Assembly: GCA_947561715.1 (NCBI GenBank)
Contig: OX387204.1
Location: 12,281,001 to 12,345,000, forward strand
Length of the DNA: 64,000 nt
From: Ascidia mentula
Taxonomy: Eukaryota; Chordata; Ascidiacea; Phlebobranchia; Ascidiidae
Reading direction: 5' to 3'
How positions within the stretch are numbered: the stretch's first letter is position 1; each line of letters begins with the position of its first letter. This document shows, piece by piece, positions 23,401 through 35,780 of the stretch. The notes beneath the pieces were generated by a model. That model worked only from the letters and a program-made list of their open reading frames with translations. It was not told the origin of the DNA and ran no database searches. Position numbers and translations under genes: made by a program.

Positions 23401-25800
23401 AGCCCAATAAGTTTTAATTTTCAAGGCATCATTCTACTACTCTATAAATGTTTTTATACAGCCGAAAAGAACTACAACATATAATTAAACAAAAGGCATA
23501 TCTTTACAACTGGTTTATATCAATCAGCAACAAATGGCATGATACAAATTAATAATAAACTCTCATTTACGTGAGTTAACAAAGGTGCCACTTTACGTGG
23601 ATTTTCAATATCATCATCCTCTTTCCTGGAATCAGAGGTTTCGTCATTATGGTTGGCAGATTCATTTTCGCTAGTATACGCTGGTGCAGGACTGGTGTTG
23701 GTCGTCACGGTAACAACATTGCTGAGGACTGTTTGAATGCACTGAACGGTTTGGGTATGAAGAAAGTTGTTGTACTCATAAAAGAAAAATAGGTCCTGTG
23801 AAATAGTAAGGCATTTATTAAACATTGTGGGTAGAAACCATGAGCTGCAAAGAAGTTATTGCTTACCAACAAGGCATTAAATATTTGCAACTCTGATAGC
23901 TGCACATTTATATTGTGAGTGTTGGTAATTAATATTGCCGAAAGGAGTTTGCCAACATGAAGTCTGGTATTGCCCAATGGAGGGCTGAGCTCTCCAAAAG
24001 TGCACTGCATTGATTCCCTCTGCAAACAAAAAAATGTTTTTTTTTATTTCTGTTACATGAGTTTGTATTTTTGTTAGTGCATATAAATCTGAGTATTTTA
24101 ACAACCTTAGGAGGGCTTTCAAGAAGTTTGTGGAAATCTGGCAGGCGGTCACTAAGCCCATGTAAGGTTTTTGACACTCCGCAAGCAAGTCTCTCCACAT
24201 CCAACTGTGTTAGCTCTGGAGCCATCTCAGGAAAACTGTAAATTACATTTGGTGTCTTTTTCTAATGAAACAATTATGTTTTTGAAAACTAACCCAAATG
24301 GAGCTGGCCTTCTGATTTCCAAAAGTGCTAACAACACACTTATTCCATTTACAATGACAGATTCACACACACCATTGTCAAACATGTGCTTGAGCAAAAG
24401 TTGCACAGTTTCTTTCCTACATAAAGTCAGGACTTGTTTAGCATATATATGTAGAATAAGTTACACAAAATTAGCAACTTACTTTTCCAGGGTATTAAGC
24501 AAAGGATCATCCTGTGCAGACTCCTGCATAGTGTACATGTGCTCTCTGCTCAGTCGGATAATGTCACACAGTGATTGGGCACTATTACAATGAAAATTCT
24601 CATCCACAGTAGGGTCTATGAGAGCAATTAATCGTTCCACAAGGTTGTTTTCATTCAGCCACTGATGAAGAAAGTTGTGGTCAACATTTGCAAGCAATTA
24701 TGCCTCTGTCAGCTGTTTTGCAAGCTCACCGATAAGACCTGTGCTCGGAGGTCGACTGCTTCAACACATGTTACCAAGCGCAAAAGTAAATCCATTATGG
24801 CAGATGTTCCCAAATGCTTTAAAACACTTCCGAGAAAATCACTTTTGGTTTTGATGAATTCAAGGGTCTGCATAATAACCACATTTAGCATATTATCACA
24901 AACACATATATTGAACAAATTCTGAATCAGCAACAAATGTGTACATCAGAAATAGAGTTTAAAAGTTAAACTTACAGGTTCTGGCTTTCTTGACAGCAGA
25001 ATACCAACAACTTTAGAAAAAAAGCTTGCCAACAGTGGGTTGAGGGGTGCTTCGGTTTCCAAAAAAGAAAACAACTTTTGCCTCAAAGCCTGCAAAAAAG
25101 TAAAATTGATCATAATTTTGTGACAATTTCCGACAAGTAGATGCTGTTCTTGCAAATGCCCAAAGCATTTTTGTAATTCAAAAAGTAAAGAAACCACTGG
25201 CACATAATTAAAAAAAATCCTGATAAAAAATACCTAAGCAAATATGCAAAGCAATACATACCTCTGTGTCTCCCAGCATTTCATTTATCTGTGGCACATC
25301 GGAGGTGAGAAGTTCACAAGCAATGTTGGGATATTTATACTTCACATTGTCGTCTAACTCGAGTGAAGGTTCCGTAATAATTAGCATCACCAGCTCCTCC
25401 ATCACATCACCTTTACTTAGGCTTGATAAAACAATATGTAGATTTTACATTTTTATGCATTAAATAAAAATAGTGACAAATAAGTTATCAGTGACAATAT
25501 ATATTTCTGAATGTTTTTATAGTTTAAAACAAAAAACAGTTTCAAACAAAACAAATATTTCTTGATACAAATGCAATGTTATTAATACCTTATGTATGTA
25601 AGTCTAATTCAAAAGTATAAAATGTGCTCCAATTTAATTTGACAAAAAAATGTTCCAACAACTTACAATTCCACCAATTTGGTGTTCTGTCCTTTGCATT
25701 CCTGAAGAATATCATCATCATCCATTAGTTCGCGGAGTGTGATATCTTCCTTTTCCAGGAGAGTATCCATGTTTGAGGTTGTTGCAAATGTCCAAAACAT
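17435..25800 (-). CDS. PPP6R: SAPS-domain regulatory subunit of protein phosphatase 6
   Basis: Scaffold subunit that binds the PP6 catalytic subunit through its SAPS region. Exons in transcript order: 25800-25667, 25421-25262, 25089-24976, 24867-24730, 24661-24483, 24416-24294, 24235-24106, 24019-23867, 23795-23571, 23387-23204, 22403-22228, 21293-21196, 20762-20711, 20640-20532, 20351-20270, 20068-19935, 19736-19606, 19530-19460, 18836-18772, 18431-18377, 18175-17876, 17765-17435 (3,144 nt in frame, about 1,047 aa). The start [19 protein letters not shown] and the following [17 protein letters not shown] match the conserved family N-terminus. Helical-repeat sequence ([46 protein letters not shown]) continues to about residue 515. 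[14 protein letters not shown] and [13 protein letters not shown] follow. The remainder is acidic and Ser/Thr/Pro/Gln-rich, probably disordered, and makes this protein longer than vertebrate relatives (about 870 aa for PPP6R3). Which vertebrate paralogue is closest is not decidable here. Confidence 0.9.
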
Positions 25801-28133
25801 GATTGTTGGTTATAGTTTCCGAGTGCATAAAACAATCAGTGGTTGTATATATATATTTATTGTACAATTAGTGAACGCATCCTGAAAGGTGGAAAAAGTA
25901 AAATAAAAAGTCATCACCCGAACAAAATTATTAACCTAAAACTGGTTGTAAATGCACATTTTGGGTTACATAACACTTTTGCAATATTTGTAATTTCATG
26001 AAAATTCACTAGTTTAATTTTTCATTTCACATGCATATAAGTTTTTGGAAAGACTGTGACCTGCACAATAATACTTGACTGAAATAGTTTGTCTGATAAA
26101 GCGAGTCTGATTGAACTGTAACACGTAGATAAGATAGATTGGTTCTAGGTAGTTTTACCCAACATGTGTACCAGGCAATACTGCTTTATCTAAAGCTGCA
26201 GAGCTTTCAAACAGTTACTAAAACGCATAAAGCATCACAGATACGAACATCGAAAGTCAAACATCAACTTATTTTAAATCCCAATGCAATTTAATAGTTG
26301 AACACGAACGCGCTTTCATTCACAAATGGCGTAATCAATAGGAAATGAGCTCACATTTCCCATAATTCCATTCAAAATTTAACGCCCGACTGCGCCGAGA
26401 CTACTTCGTGTACTGTTTAAATTGTCCAGCTTGATATATATGCGCACTATTTTTTCAAAACATGTTTGTCTGCGTGCCAAAAAACGCCCAATTAAATTTT
26501 TGGCAGTATTTTTTTTGAAGTAATAGGATATAGCCTTTACTGTGTAAAACGTCACAAACAACTTGACGTCATTTCCAGTTTGGTGACATAGTATGAAAGC
26601 GGCCGTTGTAAGCGACCGTTTTTGTCTGTTAGAAGTTTGTTATTTTTTTTGTTTTCTATGGTCAATACGAGCTTGCTGTTGAACAACACATACAAAAATT
26701 TGCAAAAAATAAAAATATTTAATCCCTATTATGTTAAAACAACTGTATCACAGATTTTTTTTAATTAAGCATATCCCCAGAAAATACCTAAATTTTTCAG
26801 TATGTCGCCAACAATATAATTTGGACAGAAACACAATCTTGAAAATTTTAATGTGCCAAATTTGTGCAAATTAAGGTTAAATTATTTGAATAAAGTCCAA
26901 TGCTTTTAACAGCAAAGGGGCGCCAAACCACAACCTCGCGGGTTGCTTCATCCAGGAAACTACAATTCAGGATTTGCTTCAAGTATTATGGGATTCCTTT
27001 CTAAAGGCGATTTAACTATGGTCTACATGAATCTACACAAAACAACAATTGAACACTATAAACCTAACAGCTTCCAAATTAAATTGAACCTAATGGGTGT
27101 ATCTAATAAATAATTGAAGGAATTTAAGTTGATCGCGTCGGGAACATGCGTGTTTTGCAACAATGTCCCGGAATATATGTGCAAAAAAGCCATAATATTG
27201 GAGAGCTGCAGACAGGGTGTGTACACGCACTGTTTCGACCTGTAAGGTCTTATCAGTGCAGCTGTTGACAGTGGCATTGTGCTGGATTTTACACTAACAG
27301 CCACACTAATTTCCACTTTGTGGTACCTTGCAGTGAACGTCAATCCGTTGGGTACCCTTTGCTGAGTACCAATTAGTAACTCTCAGCCTGGCCCCTCCTA
27401 TAGAGTAACGATCAAGAGCCCGCGGTTCCCTGTCCATCCACAAAAACATAGATGGCAAGCAAAAACCAGCCAAGCAACACCATTTCTAACAAATTACTAT
27501 AAAGGCTATCAGTGCGGATGGGGCCGTAGGCCACCGTTGAGAAACCCATCTTGGTTATATAAGTCTTCCATGCACTGAAAACTGTATAGGATCTTTAGGT
27601 CCTTTTCTGATTTCTTTAAAATGTGATCAACCTTGATCACAAGTTTTTCAAATAGTCTTTTACCCTCAGGTCATCATTGGTATTTTTATTAAAACAGAAT
27701 CGAGGATAGTAACTTTTTTTACTAGCTTCGCAGCCAAGGCGTTGCAGCCTATAGCTGGATCTGACACTTTTCTCGACAAGTCTCCGATCGGTGACCACAC
27801 GACAGGCAGGATCGCCCAACTGCGCAGGTCCTTTTGGCGATCACACCTTCTATCGAGATCACAAGTTTTACAGTTTCAAACCTTTATTTACAGGCGAAAA
27901 ATTGACACTTCCACTTGTTTGGTCAATAGGTAAGTTATATATATACAGAAACAACATAAAAACTTAGTTCGTCATAGGGCTTCCGCAAATTTTACGTAGG
28001 GTTTTGCAAACATAAATATATGCTATAAGAAGGGTCCTTGGCTATAGAAAGATTGGAAACCATACTGTTTTAAACCGTTTTGTCAAACGAAAGTCTTGTA
28101 GAACTGCGGGGATGGTCGGTTCGGCATTTGTAG
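25801..28133. other. Spacer between PP6R and the RPTP gene
   Basis: The left part holds the PP6R promoter and any 5' UTR exon. I see no TATA box that can be trusted. A dispersed-repeat copy lies at about 27177-27290. The stretch about 27,300-27,900 is a mosaic of low-complexity and repeat-like sequence. TTTATT at 27883-27888 is an AATAAA on the minus strand 246 bp past the RPTP stop and is a candidate polyadenylation signal. No coding exon is supported. Confidence 0.5.
27177..27290. repeat. Dispersed repeat, copy 2 (uninterrupted)
   Basis: This copy matches the repeat at 1286-1600, with CTGCAGACAGGGTGT, a single GACCTGTAAGGTCT and CTGTTGACAGTGGCATTGT in the same order, but without the hAT-like element. 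It therefore represents the empty site for that insertion, with CCTGTAAG at 27239-27246. Confidence 0.6.
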
Positions 28134-31100
28134 TTACGGTGAATTGTGAACTTGGATTCTGCCGTTCAGTCTCTTTTTTAACCTTCTTGCATATGCTCCA
28201 ATAATGTCATACACCATTTTGTATTCTTCCTGCAACGGTACGGGAATCGTTATGCGATTTGTTTTGAATTTTCAACAAATACCTTTATCAGGTGAAACGT
28301 CGGTGAGGAAAAGTTACCTTTAATGGCGCCAGATTAATTAAAATACCTTGTCAGCAAAAGTTATCAAACAAATATAATGCTAACAATTCAAATATTTATT
28401 GCCAACATTCCTATAACGAGAACACCTTCATAAAAGCTTACATTTTACATGAAACTAGCTTTCACCAAACACATGCTTATAAATGGTTAGCATAAACCAA
28501 TAAAGTGTTGAAAAAGAAGCTGCATGTTAATTACCAGCGTTGGGACGATGTAGGGTCGAGCATCCTTCATATCTTTGATGCTCCTGAAAACGTCAACCTT
28601 ATCTCCGCAACGCAGTCGCCGTGCTGCCTGGAGAATCACACAGAAACACCCTGTCCTTCGGCAACCATCACTAAAACACATTTGAAATGAGATGAAATGT
28701 CTCGGATACAAAGCGTTCCAACTAAGGTGAATATCTGCTCAAAATACTAAAAGATTTACATCAAATATTATTTACGTGTATAAGCAATATAGCAAATAAT
28801 GTTTATTTTTTTGTGCGTTGCAGAATTACGTGTGTTAACCTTTTTCTAGTTTAATTACGCAATCGGCTGACATGCTTGATATGGTTCTTCTTATGGAAAG
28901 CTTTGTTTTATGCCTTTGACTCAAACAAATACCTGCAGTGGACAAGAACGGCATCATCGCGTTGCTCTGCCACCCGATCTAGAAGCTGATCAACGAAACA
29001 AAGCAAGTTTTCAACACTTTTAGGGGCGCTACCGTCCAGCCACGATGTAAATTGCATTTGCAGTACGCTTGCCTGAGAAAAAGTTATAGGTTTAATGATA
29101 GTCACATAACGCTAATTCAGATGAAGCGTCTTTAAACGTTAATGTAATGTAGCCCCAATAAAGTTCGATATAAGTAACCTGTTAGATTGGAAATTCTTTT
29201 TACCGTTTTGTTTTTGTAAGACGCTGTGAGCATTCTTTCATCGTAGTCTCCGTGATTGGTTTCTTGTATAAGTTGTACTTTCACGTTTCCGTAGTCGCGA
29301 ACATTATTTCCGGGCCAGTACTGAGCAGATTTACTCTGGGAAAACGTACTGTTAATTCTTGGGGTGCATCATGTGGTAGCAAATAACGTAAGTAACGAGA
29401 TGAATTGAAATAATTTTTCACTGACACTTAATTATTTGCAGAAAATTTAATTCTTTTTTTAGGAATGTCATCCTGATGCATAAACCAAGAATCACTGGTT
29501 TTAAAACAGTCAAAATTATTTTCAAAATGTGTTTCAGCGCTGCTATCGGTATGTGCACAAATTGACACAAACTACTTTGCACAAAAACATAATACCTTGC
29601 CATTTTCAAACAATCCTGTCATCATAACAATAATTTTAACATCATTGTCAATATTGAGTCTCCAAAATAAGTCCTCGGAATCAGATAGGGGTCCTTGAGC
29701 AGCAATCAATACATTTGCTCCGAGTTTCTGTGCAACGAAAGCGCATTACCATTATTACGTCATTTCAGTGCATTATAACAAAACAAAGCAAGTTTACCCC
29801 GATGTACGAAGCATTGTAATAGGGGCCAGTTGATCCATAATTGTCAGATTGAATGCCAGCAAGGCAACTGTCGTCTGCGTATGCAGTAGTAATAACATAA
29901 TTTTAGGCCTATCCATAGAGGTCTTGTATATATAAGGTGCGGCTATCCCTACATGGTAAGTATTGACGGTGTCTGTTTAATTCCATGTGCTTGTTCCCGA
30001 GAGTCTGACTCAGATCTGGAGGTTCAACACGATCCACTTCACTAAACTGTTTATCAAAACCAGTACATTGGCTTTCACTCGTAACTCTGCAAAATACGTC
30101 TATACGTTATACTCTTTAAATGGAGTGTGTTCCATTTTTCAGTTTTCCTGTGGTTAAATCTATCCACTGCGAAAGGGATATTTTACCTTTTTAAACTTGC
30201 AATGTACTCCGTTAAACGATCACCTTCCACTGCAGTTTCGCCAAAGAGATGAGATTCCAATAACAGCTTGAACAAGTACACGTAGAACGTCTAAAATAAG
30301 TTTCATAATCAAAATACTCAAGGCTACATACTTTTTGTTGAGGTGAAGGAATATACGTACCAAATTTTGCACAATTCCGTATCGCTGCCGTCTCATGTTG
30401 ACCACAGTCATAAAAATGTTAACGCGTCGCTTTTCCTTCAGCTCATCCAGCATGTGGTCGAATGCCACAAAAACTCCTGTTCTACCGATTCCACCACTGA
30501 GTAAAAGTGACAACCTTTTTTGGTGAGATAAAATGTCATAACAACTATAAAGAAATCAGACTGCACTGCTCGGTGATGACCGATGCATCTCTCCTCACTT
30601 TTTTGACATTTTGCGTGCTTTCCAATTTTGTAAAAAGTAATTACATGCAGGAGCATGACGTTAATTGTCAGCATGCTTTTCAAAAGTTCGAAGAATTAAT
30701 AGTCATCAAAATAATGAAGAAAATGACGCAAGGTGGTGTTAATTTAAACCTGCAGTGCACGGTGATAGGAAACTCTTTGTTCTTTTTCATTATAGAAGAG
30801 TAAGATTTCATCACTTCCGCATGGAATTCCAGTAAAGGACTGGTAGTAAGCGACAGCTTCTCATGTGGTGGCCAAGCCGTGTACTGATATTGAACAACCT
30901 TAATCTGAAAAACTCGAAATCGTAACTCACAATTTCGTTGTGTCATGGGCATGCATTTTACCTCTTTATCCTCCCTAATCTTTGAGACGAGAAAGGTTCG
31001 CTTTATATAATTCTCTCTGAGCAACTCGTCAACAAACTTCACCATTATCACGTTATAAATGTAGGACTGGTGTGCCGGCGGCCAATATTCTTCACTTTTG

Positions 31101-33141
31101 ACCTAAATTGGGCAAACAGAGGTTGCAACGATGTGGCCCGTGCCAGAGCATGTTCCAAATAGTCCCGAAAATAACATAATCAACATTATAAAAAATGATT
31201 TGCGGAAATAGTTTAAGAAATATGAACCACCTGGCCACTTTCCGTCAATTTGACAAGCATGACGATGATACGTGATCTCTGTTCCCAGATCATTCTCCAG
31301 AAGTCGCTAATAGTGGTTGCAAGAGGGGCTTGTGTGCAAATGAACTTTCTGTCCTGGTGGTATCCCTGAAAATGAACAAGAGCAAATTCGGGTTTCTGCT
31401 ATGAAAATTTAAATTAATTAAACCAGAATCCTTGATTTTTTCCCAATGAATACAGACGAAGTGTTGGCCATGTTTGCACACATCACGCGAGTACTAACAT
31501 GCACTATATGTTTCCGGTCTGCGAATCATGCACCCAAATCTTTTTAGGAGTTTACTGATTTCATATTCTGAAGTAGCAACAGACCACGCAAACATCATAA
31601 TAAAATTTAGCAATATTTTACTCACATCCACAAACGAAGCATTTATATAATCAGATGATGTGTCTGTTCCTTGAACTGAAAGCTTTACTCGGGTGTAATC
31701 ATCTACATATAAAGCGAACTTTCGGCGATAAAGTCATTTAACAGAATATATATGAACGAAACTAACATGGTAAAATGTTGGAATAGCGATTTTTTGCATC
31801 GTTGGAGGGTAGGTTGGCGCTGGTTCTCGGAAATTCGGAGCAGTGAGCCACGTAGGGCAGTCTCTGTTTCAAAAATAGTTGTACATTGGCGAAAAGTTCC
31901 GGTTGGAAGGAAAACAACAAACAAGGATCCTATTTTTGTAACACCGAATGCTCCTGTGTGGGTTAAACTATTGCGTCATATGATTATAACTGTTAGTACA
32001 TGTGGGCTTGTTTAACCGGAAGTGTCATATTCGTTACTTCTGTACCTCAAATTCATACGCAAACTCCTTATCGTTTTGTTTATGGCCATTGATGAAATAA
32101 TCCTCCAAGTTCCATTCGTGTATATCGGTGTCCTTGGGCAGATCGTCTGGGGAAACGTCGGAATAGGTTCCATTCTCAAGTGCGGCACAATCGTCTAAAA
32201 ATGATCAGATTGTCTAATTCAGGGCACATGTTCACGATAAAACAAACTCTGTTGACAAACGTAGTTCATCCTATTTTCAATAAGTTGTGGAAAATCACCA
32301 TCCTCAGGGGTTGTATTATGGAGACACATATGACTGTTACACTGTACACATTGTAAACGTCACGTCAAAAGGAAATCGACATATTTACCTGAACTTGTTC
32401 TTCTCGTATGGTTGTGCGTTCTGACCGGGTAAGTCACAGAAAATGACATATTTTCGCCTCTGAAAAAACACTTTGGTTTAACTAAACAATCAACTGAAAG
32501 GTTTTAAATGTACCCATATTTCTTGTAGCATAGGTACGCAACAAGAAGGACAAACACAAGGATTCCCAAACATCCAGCAACTACCACATGCCAGTTTCTC
32601 GTGAAAATGTCAAGTGCAGTGGAATCTACAATAATAATACGATCAACATGTGTTCTAAGTTCGAAAGTGGACATATGTCATAAGGTATACTCTCCACCTG
32701 TGGGGTCAATAGTCAAAACAAACAGCCTTCCGTCAATGTACTGCTGACTGTTATTCGCCGAACATGTAACAGCAAAGTTTCTTGTAAAGTCAAATGGTTG
32801 TTTTAAGAAGAAGAAACTGATTTCCACTGAATCGTTCAGACGGCGAGATGTCGAGACAAACGAGAGAATCGAAGAACTAAAATTACTTCCTTCGACATGC
32901 CAGTAAACACTTGGCCTCGGATTTCCTTCAAATGTACACGAAAGGCTGACATTGCCTTTTGCTGGGACGTTTTTCAACCGCGGAAAGTAATCTATTAGCC
33001 TAAGGGAATCTGCAAAGTCAAACATATTCGTGTGTGTTATTCGTCATACTATATACACAAACGAAAATGCACTAACTTACCTTTTGAAATTGCTGCGGCA
33101 GTCGATGCTATAAAAGTTATTCCCACAAGTAGCGCCTCCAT
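28134..33141 (-). CDS. Receptor-type protein tyrosine phosphatase, one Ig-like domain, tandem PTP domains with altered motifs
   Basis: Exons in transcript order: 33141-33081, 33009-32698, 32625-32514, 32459-32389, 32194-32046, 31863-31767, 31702-31626, 31365-31231, 31102-30962, 30904-30750, 30496-30361, 30290-30187, 30086-29953, 29874-29798, 29727-29596, 29335-29204, 29072-28933, 28670-28535, 28238-28134 (2,406 nt in frame, about 801 aa). Order: signal peptide (MEALLVGITFIASTAAA), one Ig-like domain (Cys in VSLSCTFEG and FAVTCSAN, about 25-124), membrane span (VVVAGCLGILVFVLLVAYLC), then D1 and D2. D1 has KNRYSNILPYD, the P-loop HCSGGIGRTG (Cys about 436) and RQRYGIVQN. Its WPD loop reads WPP (396-398), lacking the general-acid Asp. 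D2 has P-loop HCSDGCRRTG (Cys about 721) with an Arg for the middle Gly, and WLD. The intron after ILP-Y is in the same place and phase in both domains, as expected for an internal duplication. Subfamily cannot be assigned; activity is doubtful. Confidence 0.87.
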
Positions 33142-34058
33142 AACATCTGACTATTGTTACCTGAAGGAACTGTGAGTACATGTGGTCCAAATTGTATTTC
33201 GACACCGAGGAGGAAGTGTGGGAACGGTAGCGTCTTAGGTTGTTTACAATATATTATATCCTGTTGCAAAAGATGGTGGATGCAAAAGTCACATTTTAAT
33301 CTTTCTTCAATTACATGTGATATGGTTGTGGGTTTACTGGTATAATAACAAAAACAATTTCTTAATTATGTATTGTGATACACTTTGATTGTGGCACAAT
33401 TCGAACAAGTGGCGGTGGTTGATAAGCAATGTTTACGTATGCAAAAATTTCCACGCTAAAACCAATTCAAAAGTTTCTGAAATAAGCAAGTGTAGACGTT
33501 TGTGGGTACTGCAAGCTGAAATGGTTCTTGTAAAATTCATTCACAACAACTTCTTCGTAAAAACTATTTATTTTATTTGGACGCTGGAATATGGTTTTTG
33601 CATTGCGCAGTATTTGTTGCGAGCTTGACTGCCTAAACTTAGTTCGATGTACACAAAATAAAATACCCGATTGATGCATACAAATAAAAAAATTCAAAAT
33701 TGCGCCAAAGAAGTAGTGAAGTCGAAATGGTTGCAGTTGTACTAAGTTACGAACACCGATCTCTATCAGTGGTTACAAACGACACAGTGCGCTCATGGGA
33801 CAGTTTTATACATTCACAAAGGTTTTGTGAGACCCGAAACAACTGAGGAAGTTGCGTTTTGGTTGTGATTGTGGCTTATGATGATCGACATGTACTTTGT
33901 ATCTATCAGATGATGGTTAGGTTGTACATTACTCAGGGGCCCCCAAGTTATGTTTAAAATTTAGGTAGGAATTGCTGGTTGTGTTAAACTAATAAAGGTT
34001 TGTTTTCTATAGTTATTAAACGTATTTCTTGTGGTTAGTTACAAGCCTATTATATCAC
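33142..34058. other. Divergent intergenic region between RPTP and CDC50
   Basis: The two genes are transcribed away from each other, so this 0.9-kb stretch must hold both promoters. It is AT-rich, without a clear TATA box, repeat or extra exon. Confidence 0.5.
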
Positions 34059-35090
34059 ATGGCGAGCTATAACGTAAATGACAGCACGGACATCTTGGCT
34101 TCGACGGAAACTACCTCACGAAAGCCAGATAACACTGCCTTCAAGCAGCAACGGTTGCCTGCTTGGCAACCTATTCTCTCACCTAAGTCTGTTTTGCCAA
34201 CTTTCTTCATTGTTGGAATCATCTTTATTCCAATTGGTGCAGTGCTGTTGACTGTCTCCAACAATGTTCTTGAATATTCCAGTGACTACACTCAGTGCAC
34301 TGCAGCTGGTGTAAACTGTGCTGGCCTACGCACAAACAACTCAAGGATGTCTGAAAATTGCACTTGCTTAGTCAGCATCACTGTTGATACAGAAATGGTG
34401 GCACCGGTTTTTGTCTACTATGGCCTGAGCAACTTCTTCCAAAATCACAGAAGATATGTGAAATCAAGAGATGATAATCAGCTTATTGGAGTGGCTGTTA
34501 CTAACACTTCTGTCAGTAATGAGTGCAGTCCATACAGAATAAATAATAACCAAGCTATTGCGCCCTGTGGTGCCATTGCAAACAGCTTGTTTAATGATAC
34601 TTTTGTTGACTCTGAAGCTAAGTTACTGATAGACCGCACAAACATTGCTTGGAAAACAGACCATGACATTAAGTTCCAAAATCCTGAACCCAAAGACAAC
34701 CTAACAGTAGCATTTGCACCTTACACTCGACCTTTGTTTTGGCAAAGACGTGTGGAGGACTTGGACCCTATAAACAATAACAACAATGGTTACAAAAACG
34801 AAGCATTTGAAGTTTGGATGAGAACCGCTGCATTTCCCACCTTCAGAAAACTTTATGGCCGAATTGCAGAGAATGTCGCAGCTGGAACATATCAATTTAC
34901 TGTGGAGTACAATTATCCGGTGACAGAGTTTGGTGGAAAGAAGAGGTTGATACTGTCAACCGCAAGTTTTATGGGTGGCAAGAACTCGTTTCTTGGGATT
35001 GCTTACTTGGTTGTTGGCAGCTGTAGTTTGGTTGTAGGAATTGCTTTGTGTATTGTTCACTATGCAAGCAAGGGCAACAGGTCTAACTGA
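34059..35090 (+). CDS. TMEM30: CDC50/TMEM30 family, beta subunit of P4-ATPase lipid flippases
   Basis: Single-exon gene of 343 aa. CDC50 proteins bind P4-type ATPases, help them leave the ER and are needed for phospholipid flipping. The N-terminal tail includes NTAFKQQRLPAWQP, a family hallmark, followed by the first membrane span (VLPTFFIVGIIFIPIGAVLL). A large Cys- and N-glycosylation-rich extracellular region contains VFVYYGLSNFFQNHRRYVKS, CGAIANSLFNDTF and EAFEVWMRTAAFPTFRKLYG. The second span is LGIAYLVVGSCSLVVGIALCIVHY. The ATG at 34059 (MASYNVNDSTD) is preferred over the upstream in-frame GTG at 34029. Length and order match full-length family members. The lack of introns is unusual beside intron-rich neighbours. 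Confidence 0.95.
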   Translation: MASYNVNDSTDILASTETTSRKPDNTAFKQQRLPAWQPILSPKSVLPTFFIVGIIFIPIGAVLLTVSNNVLEYSSDYTQCTAAGVNCAGLRTNNSRMSENCTCLVSITVDTEMVAPVFVYYGLSNFFQNHRRYVKSRDDNQLIGVAVTNTSVSNECSPYRINNNQAIAPCGAIANSLFNDTFVDSEAKLLIDRTNIAWKTDHDIKFQNPEPKDNLTVAFAPYTRPLFWQRRVEDLDPINNNNNGYKNEAFEVWMRTAAFPTFRKLYGRIAENVAAGTYQFTVEYNYPVTEFGGKKRLILSTASFMGGKNSFLGIAYLVVGSCSLVVGIALCIVHYASKGNRSN

Positions 35091-35780
35091 AAGATTAACT
35101 ACACCATAGAAACATGAATAGAAACAACACACTTTATTGGCATACTGTGTATTATAAGTACTTGTAAATTTTTATATTTTATTGTTCTTTCTTTGTGAAT
35201 ACAATCAAGTCTGGTCACGTGCAAATCATTGTTTCACTGCAAAGGCATAATTGTGCACTAGCCTGGCAGAAACTTGTACAGTAGGCATATTTTTGTGAAG
35301 CTAATTACTCACCAATGCATTTGGAGTACAATATTTTTGCAATTGTACATTTGGAAACTGAACTACCTGTTTGTTTTCCAAGATTTCTTTATTTAACTGT
35401 ATGTTTACAAAAATTTCTTTAATTTTTTCTTGTGATTTTCCCACTCTGGTTTTATTTTCTCATTTTTCGAGCAAACAATGTATATTTGGGTAAAAATATC
35501 AATATCATTTGGGTACTTGTCAAGCTGCACGTGTACAATTGATTGAGACATTTGTGCAGTGATTTGTGTAATACTCAATTTTGTGCAAGGTTTTAATTAT
35601 TGAGCTTGTAATTTTTAGTGCAATGTTTCAATTGTTGGTAAAGCTTGTTGCATTGTAGAACGCCTTGAATGGATCACTGTAGGTAGTATTTTATAGTGAC
35701 TGGACTGGTTAAGTTTGAATTGTCTAATGGTTCATGACAAGACACAACAAGAGCAAAGTTTGGGGCAGGTAGCTGATATC
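35091..35780. other. Spacer between CDC50 and CNOT2
   Basis: AT-rich sequence that carries the CDC50 3' UTR and the CNOT2 promoter/5' UTR. No feature beyond scattered T-runs was seen. Confidence 0.5.
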
